Below are positions 19,557 to 27,653 of a DNA stretch of 64,000 nt, one piece after another (positions within the stretch are counted from its first letter, which is position 1; every line of letters starts with the position of its first letter). The position numbers were made by a program, and so were the translations under genes. The DNA is taken from the NCBI RefSeq assembly GCF_000332995.1, contig NZ_BANS01000016.1, positions 1 through 64,000 of the forward strand, written 5' to 3'. The DNA comes from Gordonia amicalis NBRC 100051 = JCM 11271. GTDB lineage: Bacteria; Actinomycetota; Actinomycetes; Mycobacteriales; Mycobacteriaceae. Under the pieces are notes generated by a model. The model saw only the letters and a program-made list of their open reading frames with translations, made no database searches and was not told where the DNA came from.

Positions 19557-20683
19557 TCAGTCCGAGGTCAGCACTGTCGGATACGTCGCGCGCCGAGCGG
19601 CGGTGACGGGGCAGTAGTGCATCGGGTTGTCGCGCTGGTCCAGCGGCGGCAGGTTGCGCCTGGGTGTGTGCACGATCGGCGCGTCCTTCGCGACCCTGCC
19701 GTTCACGCGGTCCCACGCGTCGCGCGGACGCGGGTGGCGCAGAAAGCGTTTCGGCAGCAGCCTGTGCATGACGAGGTTGATCCCCTTGCCCAACAGACGG
19801 AAGCGGCGCTCGTCGGCGTCGGTCCACTCGAGGCCGAGGATCTCGCGGATCGGCTCGTCGTAGAAGCCGGTCGTCAGCCACATGAACATCTTCTGGTTCT
19901 GCGGGACGAGGTAGCGGTCCCAGACCGACTTGGGGATGAAGCTCAGGAACGGGGGCGGCGGCAGCTGGGTGATGTCGAGGACCGTGCGTACCGACACGTG
20001 GTCGCGTAGGACATTGCGGCACATGTAGTCCCAGTACTCGAGAAAGTCCTCGTAGGTCTCCGGGACGGGGCGCATCGAGACGCCGTACTGGGCGTACCAG
20101 GCCTTGGACTCCTCGAACAGCTGGCGCTTCTGGTCCTCGGTGAGGAACGGGCCGAACCGCTCGCACAGGCGGACGTTGCCGTACCAGAACGTCGCGTGCG
20201 CCCAGTAGAAGACGTCGGGGTCGAGCGCGTGATAGCGCGACCCGTCCTCCATCGTCCCCTTGACGGTGCGGTGATAGTCCCGGACCTCGAGGCCGGTCTT
20301 CGTGCCGGGGATCACGGAGTCGAAGACGACGCCACTGATCGGGTAGAGCGACCGCATCAGGCGCTGCCAGCGTTCTCCGAAGAGTCGGAGTGGTCCCAGA
20401 CGGCGGCGCCGAGCTTGGGGTGCATGTTCTGGATCGAACCGGCCCACAGGCCCTGGAACATGCCGGTCCAGGTACCCCAGATCTGCCAGGTCAGCGAGTC
20501 CGGACCGAGGGGCTCGTACTCGTGGGCGGGTTTGACTCCCTCGGCATCGGTCTCGTAGCCGTCCTCGGAGAACTGGCTGCCGGGAGAACGCCCGGCGTCG
20601 GCCGGGCAGCTCTGCTCGGCCGACGCGTCGTCGGTGGCGTGAACGGGACAGGTGGTCTGTTCGTCGTTCAGTACCTCAGTCAT
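19557..20683 (-). pseudogene. MpaB-family oxygenase (DUF2236), broken by a one-base frameshift
   Basis: Two reading frames together give one about 375-residue DUF2236/MpaB-type oxygenase, a haem-using family that includes latex clearing protein. Frame 1 (ATG at 20683) has the head through TWQIWGTWTGMFQGLWAGS and AAVWDHSD, then runs into a stop at 20357. The family expects DHS-x-F-F-x-E-R-W-Q-R-L here; the rest of that motif (LFGERWQRLMRSLYP) is in the other frame, which continues correctly to the stop at 19557. One missing base near 20380-20387 (GACTCTTCGG) explains everything. The remainder has DPDVFYWAHATFW and no further damage. It is either a recent mutation or a sequencing error; see findings. 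Confidence 0.8.
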
Positions 20684-20730
20684 GAGACAGAACCCTAGGT
20701 TCGTCTCAGTGGTGTGTCAACCGTCACGTC

Positions 20731-21000
20731 TTAGTCGGGGTTCTCGTGAGTCACCGCCTGGTAGCCGCGTGCACCGGCACGGTCGACGGCCGCACGGACC
20801 AGTCCGAAGACCAGTCCCTGAAGCGCCGCGGCAGTGAGCACCTCGACATTGCTGCGCTCCAGATCCTTCGGATCGGGCGCTTCGGCGTCGTCGGAGATCC
20901 GTTTCCAGATCTGGCCGAACACGGCTCCCGCGGCGATGCCGCCGAGCACGCTCGTCGCCAGTGACAGTGGTTTGTAGAACGCCTTGGACACGGCAGTCAT
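20731..21000 (-). CDS. DUF4235 family protein
   Basis: An 89-residue protein with one or two hydrophobic segments (SLATSVLGGIAAGAVFGQIWK and AAALQGLVFGLVRAAVDRAG), matching the DUF4235 pattern. Function unknown. The ATG is preceded by AGGAGGAATTC, an excellent ribosome binding site. It is the last gene of a likely operon with the DUF3618 and holin-like genes. Confidence 0.8.
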   Translation of the reverse strand: MTAVSKAFYKPLSLATSVLGGIAAGAVFGQIWKRISDDAEAPDPKDLERSNVEVLTAAALQGLVFGLVRAAVDRAGARGYQAVTHENPD

Positions 21001-21025
21001 GTCGAATTCCTCCTGGGTCGGGTGT

Positions 21026-21277
21026 TCAGCGGCGACGCTTGATGACGACGACGGTCCCGATGGCGACCAGCACGGCCACCGCGACACCGATCAATGCGGT
21101 GCGGTTCTCCTCGGCCTTCACCTTCGCGGTGTACGCCGTTTCCGCCGCGGCGGCGTTCATTCGTGCCGGGACATCGAGCTTCGCCGCCAGCGCATCGACG
21201 GTCTCGGCGAGTTCCTCGCGCTGCTGCTCCACCGGCGGCGGGTCGGTCGGGTTCCGATCGGGCTGCGTGTCACTCAT
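21026..21277 (-). CDS. DUF3618 family protein
   Basis: An 83-residue protein: acidic, proline-rich head, an amphipathic helix (QREELAETVDALAAKLDVPARM, the DUF3618 signature) and a C-terminal membrane anchor (ALIGVAVAVLVAIGTVVVI) ending in KRRR. Function unknown; the family goes with holin-like DUF1469 proteins in actinobacteria. Its ATG directly follows the TAG of the upstream gene, so translation is coupled. Confidence 0.85.
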   Translation of the reverse strand: MSDTQPDRNPTDPPPVEQQREELAETVDALAAKLDVPARMNAAAAETAYTAKVKAEENRTALIGVAVAVLVAIGTVVVIKRRR

Positions 21278-21673
21278 CTACAGGTGCTCCTTCACGGTTG
21301 CGACGTCGCGCTGGACGCTCTCGACGGTGTGCTCGGGGGCGGGCGGGACGGCCGACTTCGCACGCTGCGCACCGAACGCCGCCGCTGCGCCGCCGATCGC
21401 CAGGAGCACGACTCCGACGATCACCGCGGCCAGCCACGCCGGCACGACATTCGCCAGTCCCAGGACCGCAGCGGCGACCAGCGTTCCGAGGCCGAACAGC
21501 ACCAGCAGGGTGCCCGCGCCGGAAATCCCCGCGCCGACACCGATCCGGGTCCCCTTCCCCTTCATCTCGGCCACTGCATTCTGCAGCTCGGTCTTGACCA
21601 GGGTCGTCGCCTGACTCTGGAGCCGTTCGACAAGCTGCACGGTCGACAGATCGTTCACAGACGGATCGCTCAC
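21278..21673 (-). CDS. Phage-holin-superfamily-like membrane protein (DUF1469)
   Basis: A 131-residue protein with an N-terminal amphipathic helix (LVERLQSQATTLVKTELQNA) and two long hydrophobic helices (about 54-78 and 84-106), the Phage_holin_3_6/DUF1469 layout. Despite the name these are chromosomal envelope proteins. GTG at 21673 has GGAGGT upstream. First gene of the trio DUF1469-DUF3618-DUF4235, which recurs across mycolata and is probably stress-related; that role is inference. Confidence 0.8.
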   Translation of the reverse strand: MSDPSVNDLSTVQLVERLQSQATTLVKTELQNAVAEMKGKGTRIGVGAGISGAGTLLVLFGLGTLVAAAVLGLANVVPAWLAAVIVGVVLLAIGGAAAAFGAQRAKSAVPPAPEHTVESVQRDVATVKEHL

Positions 21674-21759
21674 GGTGGTACCTCCACATCGGGGACGTCC
21701 TACGCGTTCCCGACCGGCACCGGTCCCAAACGTCGGCGCCGTCTGAATCGGATCTCCGA

Positions 21760-22632
21760 TCAGCGCCGTCTGAAACGGATCTCCGATCCGGGCACGAGCT
21801 GTGCGGCGAGATCGGCCGACGTGTCGGTCAGCACGGCCACCACGGGATAACCGCCGGTGACCGGATGGTCGGGGAGGAACAGCACCGGGCGACCGCTCGG
21901 TGGCACCTGTACCGATCCGTGAGCGACCCCCTCCGAACGCAACTCGCCCGCGTTCTCCCGATGCGTCAGCAGCGGATACGACGAACCCGCGGCGCGGTCG
22001 ATGCGGACACCGACGCGATTGCTGTCGGCGCCGACCACCCAGGTCCCCGATCTCAGGTCGGCAGCCGCGTGCAGCAGATCGGCACGCGGACCTTCGTCCA
22101 CCTCGAGAACCACGACGCGCGGATGCTCGGTGTTCGCCGGCGCCGACTGGACGGACGGCCACTCGCCGGCGGCCCGGCCCACCCGCACCCGCACATTCGC
22201 GGTGAGAACCGGCGGCCCCAACCCCGACAACGTGTCGGTCGACCGCGACCCCAGGACCGGCTCGACGTCGAACCCACCGCGCACCGCCAGGTAGTTGCGC
22301 AGACCCCACACCGGTGGGTCGACGGCCAGTTCGTCACCCTCGCGCAGGACGACGGTCGCGGCGAGACCGACCGGAACCCCGTTGTGGCGCACCGAGGTGT
22401 CGGCACCCGTCACCACCGCCAGTACGTCGCCTTCGACACGGATACGCAAGCCGCCCAGGGTCGTCTCGATCGTGGCGGCCGATTCGTCGTTGCCGACAAG
22501 GCGATTGGCCAAGGTCAGCGAGCCGCGATCCGCACCACCGGAAGCGGGTACGCCGAGATGCGCGTATCCGTGGCGGCCGAGGTCCTGAAAGGTCGCGAGC
22601 GGGCCGGTCGCGAGCACGGTGACGGCGGTCAT
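21760..22632 (-). CDS. pxpC: 5-oxoprolinase subunit C (PxpC/KipA-like)
   Basis: Biotin-carboxyltransferase-like subunit of the ATP-dependent 5-oxoprolinase PxpABC, which opens 5-oxoproline to glutamate. The 290-residue protein starts with ATGPLATFQDLGRHGYAHLGVP and has GGLRIRVEGDVLAVVTGAD, VWGLRNYLAVRGGFD, LGSRSTDTLSGLG, SNRVGVRIDR and a C-terminal HPVTGGYPVVAVL, all diagnostic. It starts 10 nt after the pxpB stop. The third subunit, PxpA (LamB/YcsF), is not in this window. Confidence 0.9.
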   Translation of the reverse strand: MTAVTVLATGPLATFQDLGRHGYAHLGVPASGGADRGSLTLANRLVGNDESAATIETTLGGLRIRVEGDVLAVVTGADTSVRHNGVPVGLAATVVLREGDELAVDPPVWGLRNYLAVRGGFDVEPVLGSRSTDTLSGLGPPVLTANVRVRVGRAAGEWPSVQSAPANTEHPRVVVLEVDEGPRADLLHAAADLRSGTWVVGADSNRVGVRIDRAAGSSYPLLTHRENAGELRSEGVAHGSVQVPPSGRPVLFLPDHPVTGGYPVVAVLTDTSADLAAQLVPGSEIRFRRR

Positions 22633-22642
22633 CCGGTTGTGC

Positions 22643-23326
22643 TCATGTCGTCCCTGCCCATTCCCCCCCGCTTGTCCTGACGTCGACGAACCGCACCAGG
22701 TGTCCGGTCGCGAACAGTGCGGGCGGGTCGGCCTTCTCGTCCCACAGTCGAACATCGGTGCGGCCCAACAGCTGCCAGCCGCCCGGACTCTCCTTCGGGT
22801 AGACGGCGCTGTACCCGGCGGCGATCGCGACGGCACCTTCGGGGACACGGGTGCGCGCCTCGGCGCGCCGGCCCACGGCGTCGAACGGATGCGGTGTCGG
22901 CTCGTCGGCGACCAGGTAGCCGAACCCGGGTGCGAACCCCATGAACTGCACACGCCAGCGGGTACTGCAGTGCAGGCTGATCACCTCGTCGGCCGAGATG
23001 CCCAGGGCGTCAGCAACATCCGCGAGATCGTCGCCGTCGTAGTGCACCGGGACGAGGATCTCGTCAGCCCGTCCGACGCCCTGGTGGACACCGGCACGTC
23101 GACGACGCAACGCGCGCCGCACACCCAGTTCGTCGACGCCGCGGCCCGGTCGGGCCTGCACCAGCAGCGTGTGGGCGCTCGGTACCAGATCGATGACCCC
23201 GGGCAGCTCTCCGCGGTCCACGGCATCACGCAGGGCGATCGTTGCGTCGAGCACTGCGGCCGACGGGGACTCGTAGGCCGAGAAGTCGAGCACCACCGCA
23301 TCGGGACCCGCCGGCAACTCGTGCAT
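22643..23326 (-). CDS. pxpB: 5-oxoprolinase subunit B (PxpB/KipI-like)
   Basis: A 227-residue protein of the allophanate hydrolase subunit 1 family, partner of PxpC. Key features are PVHYDGDDLADVADALGIS, the strongly conserved FMGFAPGFGYLV and GAVAIAAGYSAVYPKESPGGWQLLGRT. The N-terminal third is the usual KipI ferredoxin-like half. ATG 23326 is 6 nt after a TAGATT -10 on the minus strand, so a leaderless transcript is likely. Divergent from the PfkB kinase. Confidence 0.9.
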   Translation of the reverse strand: MHELPAGPDAVVLDFSAYESPSAAVLDATIALRDAVDRGELPGVIDLVPSAHTLLVQARPGRGVDELGVRRALRRRRAGVHQGVGRADEILVPVHYDGDDLADVADALGISADEVISLHCSTRWRVQFMGFAPGFGYLVADEPTPHPFDAVGRRAEARTRVPEGAVAIAAGYSAVYPKESPGGWQLLGRTDVRLWDEKADPPALFATGHLVRFVDVRTSGGEWAGTT

Positions 23327-23332
23327 GCACCG

Positions 23333-23338
23333 AATCTA
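23333..23338 (-). promoter_or_regulatory. Putative -10 box (TAGATT) of pxpBC
   Basis: Minus-strand TAGATT ends 6 nt before the pxpB ATG with no ribosome binding site between, fitting a leaderless start. Confidence 0.5.
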
Positions 23339-23383
23339 CCGCCGAGAGGGTGGCAGACTGGGCCACACAGACGAAAGGGACCC

Positions 23384-24322
23384 ATGAGAGAGATCGTTGT
23401 CTGCGGGGAAGCGCTCGTCGACGTGGTGCAGCAGGAACAGGCACCCGGCGCGACGCTGGCGCCACTGCAGCCGGCGCTCGGCGGGGGACCGTTCAATGTC
23501 GCGATCACATTGGGACGCTTGGGGAGTGCCGTCTCATTGCTGTCGGCGGTGTCCACCGACAACTACGGCGAGGCCATCGTCGGCTCGCTGCAGGGCGCCG
23601 GGGTCGGCACCGCGATGCTGCAGCGCCGACGGGAACCGACGTCGCTCGCGCTGGCCACCATCGCGGACAACGGTTCCGCGCAGTACTCGTTCTATGTGGA
23701 AGGCACCGCGGATCGCACTGTCGCCGACCCGGGTTCACTCGCACCGACCGTCGCCGCGGCGACCTTCGGGACGCTCTCGCTGGTGCTCGAACCCGGCGCC
23801 ACGGTCTACGAGAACCTGATGCGGCGCTGCCACGCCGAACGCCGACTCGTCGTGCTGGACCCGAACATTCGCTCGGTCCTCATCCCCGACGCAGACGCCT
23901 ACCGGCGGCGTTTCCGCAGTTGGATGCCGTCCGTCGACGTGGTGAAACTGTCCGACGAGGATGCGGCATGGCTCGGTGAAGGGGCGGCCGGGAGCGCTGT
24001 GAAGGACTGGCTCGCCGACGGTGTCGCAGCGGTGATCACCACCGCGGGCGCGTCCGGAATCACCGTGACCACGACCGAAGACGAGGTCACCGTGCCCGCC
24101 CGGAACGTCGACGTCGTCGACACGATCGGCGCCGGCGACAGCGTCCTGGGAGGCCTCGTCCACCAGCTCGACCGACTGGGTGCGCTGTCGCCGGATTCGG
24201 TTCGCTCACTGACCGCCAATCAGTGGCGTGAGGTCGCCGAATTCGCAGCTCACGTGGCTGCCGTCACCGTCTCGAGGCGTGGCGCCGACCCTCCGTGGGC
24301 AGGCGAGCTGAGAAGCGACTAG
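23384..24322 (+). CDS. PfkB-family carbohydrate kinase
   Basis: ATP-dependent sugar kinase of the ribokinase/fructokinase fold, 312 residues. Signature 1 is ALGGGPFNVAITLGRLG (31-47); signature 2 is VVDTIGAGDSVLGGLV with the catalytic Asp of GAGD (near 252). VVLDPNIRSVLIPD is the usual N-P-N/R substrate region. The closest named group by eye is fructokinase, but the sugar is unproven. The start ATG has AAAGGGA upstream. It stands 60 bp before gltA2 with its own likely transcript. Confidence 0.88.
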   Translation: MREIVVCGEALVDVVQQEQAPGATLAPLQPALGGGPFNVAITLGRLGSAVSLLSAVSTDNYGEAIVGSLQGAGVGTAMLQRRREPTSLALATIADNGSAQYSFYVEGTADRTVADPGSLAPTVAAATFGTLSLVLEPGATVYENLMRRCHAERRLVVLDPNIRSVLIPDADAYRRRFRSWMPSVDVVKLSDEDAAWLGEGAAGSAVKDWLADGVAAVITTAGASGITVTTTEDEVTVPARNVDVVDTIGAGDSVLGGLVHQLDRLGALSPDSVRSLTANQWREVAEFAAHVAAVTVSRRGADPPWAGELRSD

Positions 24323-24382
24323 TTTGTACCTGTGTGTCCTACCCGGACACTGTCAAAACTCTGATCTGAATAAGGGGTTCGT

Positions 24383-25705
24383 GTGTCTGCTGAAACAGTC
24401 CCAGCCGACCAGGCGTCCGACACGGCCTCAGCGACCTTCACCTACCCCGGTGGACAGCTGGAGCTCCCGATCCTGAAGGCCACCGAGGGCACTGACTCGG
24501 TTGCGCTCGGCAAGTTCCTTGCCGAGACAAACCTGACCACTTTCGACGGTGGTTTCGTGAACACGGCGTCGACCAAGTCGGCGATCACCTACATCGACGG
24601 CGACGCCGGCATCCTGCGGTACCGCGGCATCCCGATCGAGCAGCTCGCGGAGAAGTCGACCTTCATCGAGGTGAGCTACCTCCTCATCTACGGAGAGCTC
24701 CCGACCCCGTCGCAGCTCGAGGACTTCACCACCAAGATCCAGCGGCACACCCTGCTGCACGAGGATCTCAAGCGCTTCTTCGACGGCTTCCCCCGCAACG
24801 CGCATCCGATGCCGGTGCTGTCGAGTGCGGTCAACGCGCTGTCGGCGTACTACCAGGACTCTCTCGATCCCAAGGACGACGAGCAGGTCGAGCTGTCGAC
24901 GATCCGCCTCCTGGCGAAGCTGCCGACCATCGCCGCCTACGCCTACAAGAAGTCGGCCGGCCAGCCGTTCCTGTACCCGGACAACTCGCTGAGCCTCGTC
25001 GAGAACTTCCTGCGCATGACCTTCGGCTTCCCGGCCGAGCCCTACGAGGTCAACCCGGACGTCGCCAAGGCACTCGACATGCTGTTCATCCTGCATGCCG
25101 ATCACGAGCAGAACTGCTCGACCTCGACGGTGCGCCTCGTCGGCTCGTCTCAGGCCAACCTCTTCACCTCGATCTCCGGCGGCATCAACGCCCTCTGGGG
25201 TCCGCTGCACGGTGGCGCCAATCAGGCGGTGCTCGAGATGCTCGACGCCATCCGCGCCGAGGGTGGCGACACCAAGGACTTCATGAAGCGGGTGAAGAAC
25301 AAGGAAGCCGGCGTCAAGCTGATGGGCTTCGGTCACCGCGTCTACAAGAACTACGATCCGCGCGCCGCGATCGTGAAGAAGACCGCCGACTCGATCCTGG
25401 AAACCCTCGGCGTGCAGGACGACCTGCTCGACATCGCGAAGGGTCTCGAAGAGGTCGCTCTGTCCGACGACTACTTCATCGAGCGCAAGCTGTACCCGAA
25501 CGTGGATTTCTACACCGGCGTCATCTACCGTGCGATGGGCTTCCCGACGCGGATGTTCACCGTGCTGTTCGCGTTGGGCCGCCTGCCGGGCTGGATCGCG
25601 CACTGGCGTGAGATGCACGAGGACCCGACCACCAAGATCGGCCGTCCGCGTCAGCTCTACACCGGCTACACCGAGCGCGACTACGTGCAGATGGGCGATC
25701 GCTGA
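24383..25705 (+). CDS. gltA2: Citrate synthase GltA2 (main, type II-like)
   Basis: First enzyme of the TCA cycle, 440 residues. Features: TYIDGDAGILRYRGIPIEQLAE, ILHADHEQNCSTSTVR (catalytic His region), ALWGPLHGGANQAVLEML (second His), GFGHRVYKNYDPRA with the aspartate, and RIGRPRQLYTGY-like ending. Compared with CitA it is longer and carries the N-terminal FTYPGGQLELPILKATEG domain of hexameric synthases. GTG start with AAGGGG. FKBP follows 62 bp later. Confidence 0.95.
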   Translation: MSAETVPADQASDTASATFTYPGGQLELPILKATEGTDSVALGKFLAETNLTTFDGGFVNTASTKSAITYIDGDAGILRYRGIPIEQLAEKSTFIEVSYLLIYGELPTPSQLEDFTTKIQRHTLLHEDLKRFFDGFPRNAHPMPVLSSAVNALSAYYQDSLDPKDDEQVELSTIRLLAKLPTIAAYAYKKSAGQPFLYPDNSLSLVENFLRMTFGFPAEPYEVNPDVAKALDMLFILHADHEQNCSTSTVRLVGSSQANLFTSISGGINALWGPLHGGANQAVLEMLDAIRAEGGDTKDFMKRVKNKEAGVKLMGFGHRVYKNYDPRAAIVKKTADSILETLGVQDDLLDIAKGLEEVALSDDYFIERKLYPNVDFYTGVIYRAMGFPTRMFTVLFALGRLPGWIAHWREMHEDPTTKIGRPRQLYTGYTERDYVQMGDR

Positions 25706-25767
25706 GCGACGCTTCGGCGCCGACCACCCGGAACAACGACTGACCGCCCGACTCAAAGGAGAGTCCT

Positions 25768-26136
25768 GTGACCAGCACTGAGAAGCCCGAAGTCGAGTTC
25801 CAGGCGGGTCCTCCGCCGGCCGACCTCTCCATCGCCGACCTCATCGTCGGTGACGGTGCCGAGGCCGTCCGCGGGGGTGTCGTCGACGTCCACTACGTGG
25901 GTGTCGACTACGAGACCGGCGAAGAGTTCGACTCCTCGTGGGATCGCGGCCAGTCGGCCAACTTCCCGCTGGACCGGCTGATCCCGGGCTGGCAGGAAGG
26001 CATCCCCGGCATGAAGGTCGGCGGCCGCCGTCAGCTGACGGTTCCGCCCGAGCTGGCCTACGGACCGGCCGGGGCGGGGCACCGCCTCTCGGGACGGACC
26101 CTCGTGTTCGTCATCGACCTGCTCGGAGTGGGCTGA
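25768..26136 (+). CDS. FKBP-type peptidyl-prolyl isomerase
   Basis: A 122-residue cytosolic prolyl isomerase. The FKBP domain covers VVDVHYVGVDYETGEEFDSSW, IPGWQEGIPGMKVGGRRQLTVPPELAYG and a final TLVFVIDLLGV, with the aromatic pocket residues in place except that the usual Ile-Pro loop is AGAGHRLSG. GTG start with AAAGGAGAG. Its stop is 15 bp before the first credible photolyase start; see findings for a possible overlap. Confidence 0.92.
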   Translation: MTSTEKPEVEFQAGPPPADLSIADLIVGDGAEAVRGGVVDVHYVGVDYETGEEFDSSWDRGQSANFPLDRLIPGWQEGIPGMKVGGRRQLTVPPELAYGPAGAGHRLSGRTLVFVIDLLGVG

Positions 26137-26150
26137 CGTCCACCAACCTG

Positions 26151-27515
26151 GTGTGGCTCAGGCGCGATCTGCGCCTGAGTGACCTACCAGCGCTAGCTGC
26201 AGCCAGAGGGACCGATTCGTCGGTCCTTCTGTGCTTTGTGGTGGATCCCCGGCTGGAGAAGTCGTCGGGGGAGCGACGCCTCGCGTTCCTCTTCGATTCG
26301 CTCCGCGAGGTCGACGCCAAGCTCGACGGCAGACTCCTCGTCGTCCGCGGTCGGCCGGAGGAGGAGATCCCGCGGCTGGCCCGGGCCGTCGGCGCCGGGT
26401 CCGTACACATCTCCGGGGACTTCTCGCCGTTCGGTCGACGCCGTGACGAGGCGGTCGACGAGGCGCTGGGCGACACCCCGCTCGAGGCCACGGGTTCGCC
26501 GTACCTCGTCTCGCCCGGCCGGGTCACCAAGGACGACGGCGAGCCGTACAAGGTCTTCACCCCGTACTTTCGCCGGTGGCGCGATCACGGCTGGCGAAAG
26601 CCGGCCGATTCGTCGGTCCCGGATTCAGCGGTTCTCGACCCGTCGGACGTGACGAAGTCGGGCCGGATCAGAATCCCGAAGGCGCCGACGACGCTGTCGT
26701 TCCCGGCCGGAGAGGATGCCGCGCTCGCCCGGTGGGCCGAGTTCGTCGACGACGATCTCGCCGACTACGACACCGGACGCAACGACCCCGCCGCCGACGT
26801 GACCAGCCGGATGTCGGCGTACCTGAAGTACGGCAACATCCACCCGCGCACTCTGGCTGCCGATCTGACGCGTCCTGCTCCCCGAGGTGCGAAGGAGCGC
26901 AGCGACGACGCCGGTTCTGCTCCCCGAGGTGCGAAGGAGCGTAGCGACGGAGCCTCGAGGGGCGCGCAGGCCTACCTCCGCGAGCTCGCCTTCCGCGACT
27001 TCTACGCCGACGTCCTCTATCACTGGCCACACAGCTTGTGGCACAACTGGAATCGCCAGTTCGACGGCATCGCTCTGGACACCGACGAGAAGGCTTACGA
27101 GCGCTTCGAGGCGTGGAAGGCCGGACGCACCGGTTTCCCGCTCGTAGACGCCGGGATGCGACAGTTGGCCGAGATCGGCTGGATGCACAACCGGGTCCGG
27201 ATGGTCACCGCGTCGTTCCTCGTGAAGGATCTCCACCTGCCGTGGTGGTGGGGTGCGAAGTGGTTCCTCGAGCAGCTCGTCGACGGCGACATGGCGTCGA
27301 ACAATCACGGCTGGCAATGGGCTGCGGGTACAGGAACCGATGCGGCCCCGTACTTTCGGGTGTTCAATCCCGAGGCGCAGGCCAAGAAGTTCGACCCTGA
27401 GGGTGAGTACATCCGGCGCTGGGTCGGGGACACCGACGCCGACGACTATCCCGACCCGATCGTCGACCACAAGGCCGAGCGGGAAGAAGCCCTGCGCAGG
27501 TTCGGCCAGATCTGA
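26151..27515 (+). CDS. phr: Deoxyribodipyrimidine photolyase (class I)
   Basis: Light-driven repair of cyclobutane pyrimidine dimers with FAD. The alpha/beta domain opens VWLRRDLRLSDLPALAAARG and the FAD domain holds GFPLVDAGMRQLAEIGWMHNRVRM, KWFLEQLVDGDMASNNHGWQW and GTGTDAAPYFRVFNPEAQAK. GTG 26151 gives 454 residues but cuts into the first beta strand; CTG 26133, overlapping the FKBP stop, would restore it. Between LAADLTRP and RGAQAYLREL about 27 residues are extra, encoded by a GC-rich direct repeat that interrupts the coding region in frame. Confidence 0.92.
   Translation: MWLRRDLRLSDLPALAAARGTDSSVLLCFVVDPRLEKSSGERRLAFLFDSLREVDAKLDGRLLVVRGRPEEEIPRLARAVGAGSVHISGDFSPFGRRRDEAVDEALGDTPLEATGSPYLVSPGRVTKDDGEPYKVFTPYFRRWRDHGWRKPADSSVPDSAVLDPSDVTKSGRIRIPKAPTTLSFPAGEDAALARWAEFVDDDLADYDTGRNDPAADVTSRMSAYLKYGNIHPRTLAADLTRPAPRGAKERSDDAGSAPRGAKERSDGASRGAQAYLRELAFRDFYADVLYHWPHSLWHNWNRQFDGIALDTDEKAYERFEAWKAGRTGFPLVDAGMRQLAEIGWMHNRVRMVTASFLVKDLHLPWWWGAKWFLEQLVDGDMASNNHGWQWAAGTGTDAAPYFRVFNPEAQAKKFDPEGEYIRRWVGDTDADDYPDPIVDHKAEREEALRRFGQI
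26875..26961 (+). repeat. Direct repeat inserted in frame inside phr
   Basis: Two 33-bp copies (26875-26907 and 26917-26949, one mismatch, period 42 bp) containing CCCCGAGGTGCGAAGGAGCG, closed by CCTCGAGGGG. Codons read PRGAKERSD twice. It resembles the dispersed intergenic repeats found after phr and after the electron-transfer operon (shared CGAGCCTCGA-type end), so it looks like an intergenic repeat that landed in a coding region and is tolerated as a surface loop. Confidence 0.75.
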
Positions 27516-27528
27516 ACGGAGCCTGTGG

Positions 27529-27651
27529 TTTCGACGCGGTGCCTCGCTTCGCTCGGGGCCGGCTCAACCGGCGGGGATTTCGACGCGGTGCCTCGCTTCG
27601 CTCGGGACCGGCTCAACCGGCGGGGGGTCTGCCGGTTGAGCGTGTCGAAAC
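27529..27651. repeat. GC-rich dispersed repeat: two 49-bp units plus an inverted end
   Basis: Units start at 27529 and 27578 with TTTCGACGCGGTGCCTCGCT and include CGCTCGG and CCGGCTCAACCGGC. After the second unit an inverted end (GCCGGTTGAGCGTGTCGAAA) gives the locus a palindromic close. The same core occurs at 47550-47740. It fills the gap between the convergent phr and ABC permease genes. Confidence 0.8.
27612..27640. terminator. Hairpin between convergent phr and ABC permease
   Basis: CTCAACCGGC pairs perfectly with GCCGGTTGAG around a 9-nt GGGGGGTCT loop. It is formed by the dispersed repeat and is well placed to end both transcripts. Confidence 0.6.
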
Positions 27652-27653
27652 CC

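Noticed and set aside
20357..20447. Programmed ribosomal frameshift in the MpaB-like gene
   Set aside because: No slippery heptamer or following pseudoknot is evident at the junction, and the family is not known for frameshifting.
21278..21673. Prophage remnant, from the holin-like protein
   Set aside because: DUF1469 proteins of this kind occur with DUF3618 and DUF4235 as chromosomal envelope genes; no other phage gene is nearby.
27529..27651. Insertion sequence or transposon end
   Set aside because: No transposase frame and no target duplication are visible; the repeat is short and built of palindromic units.
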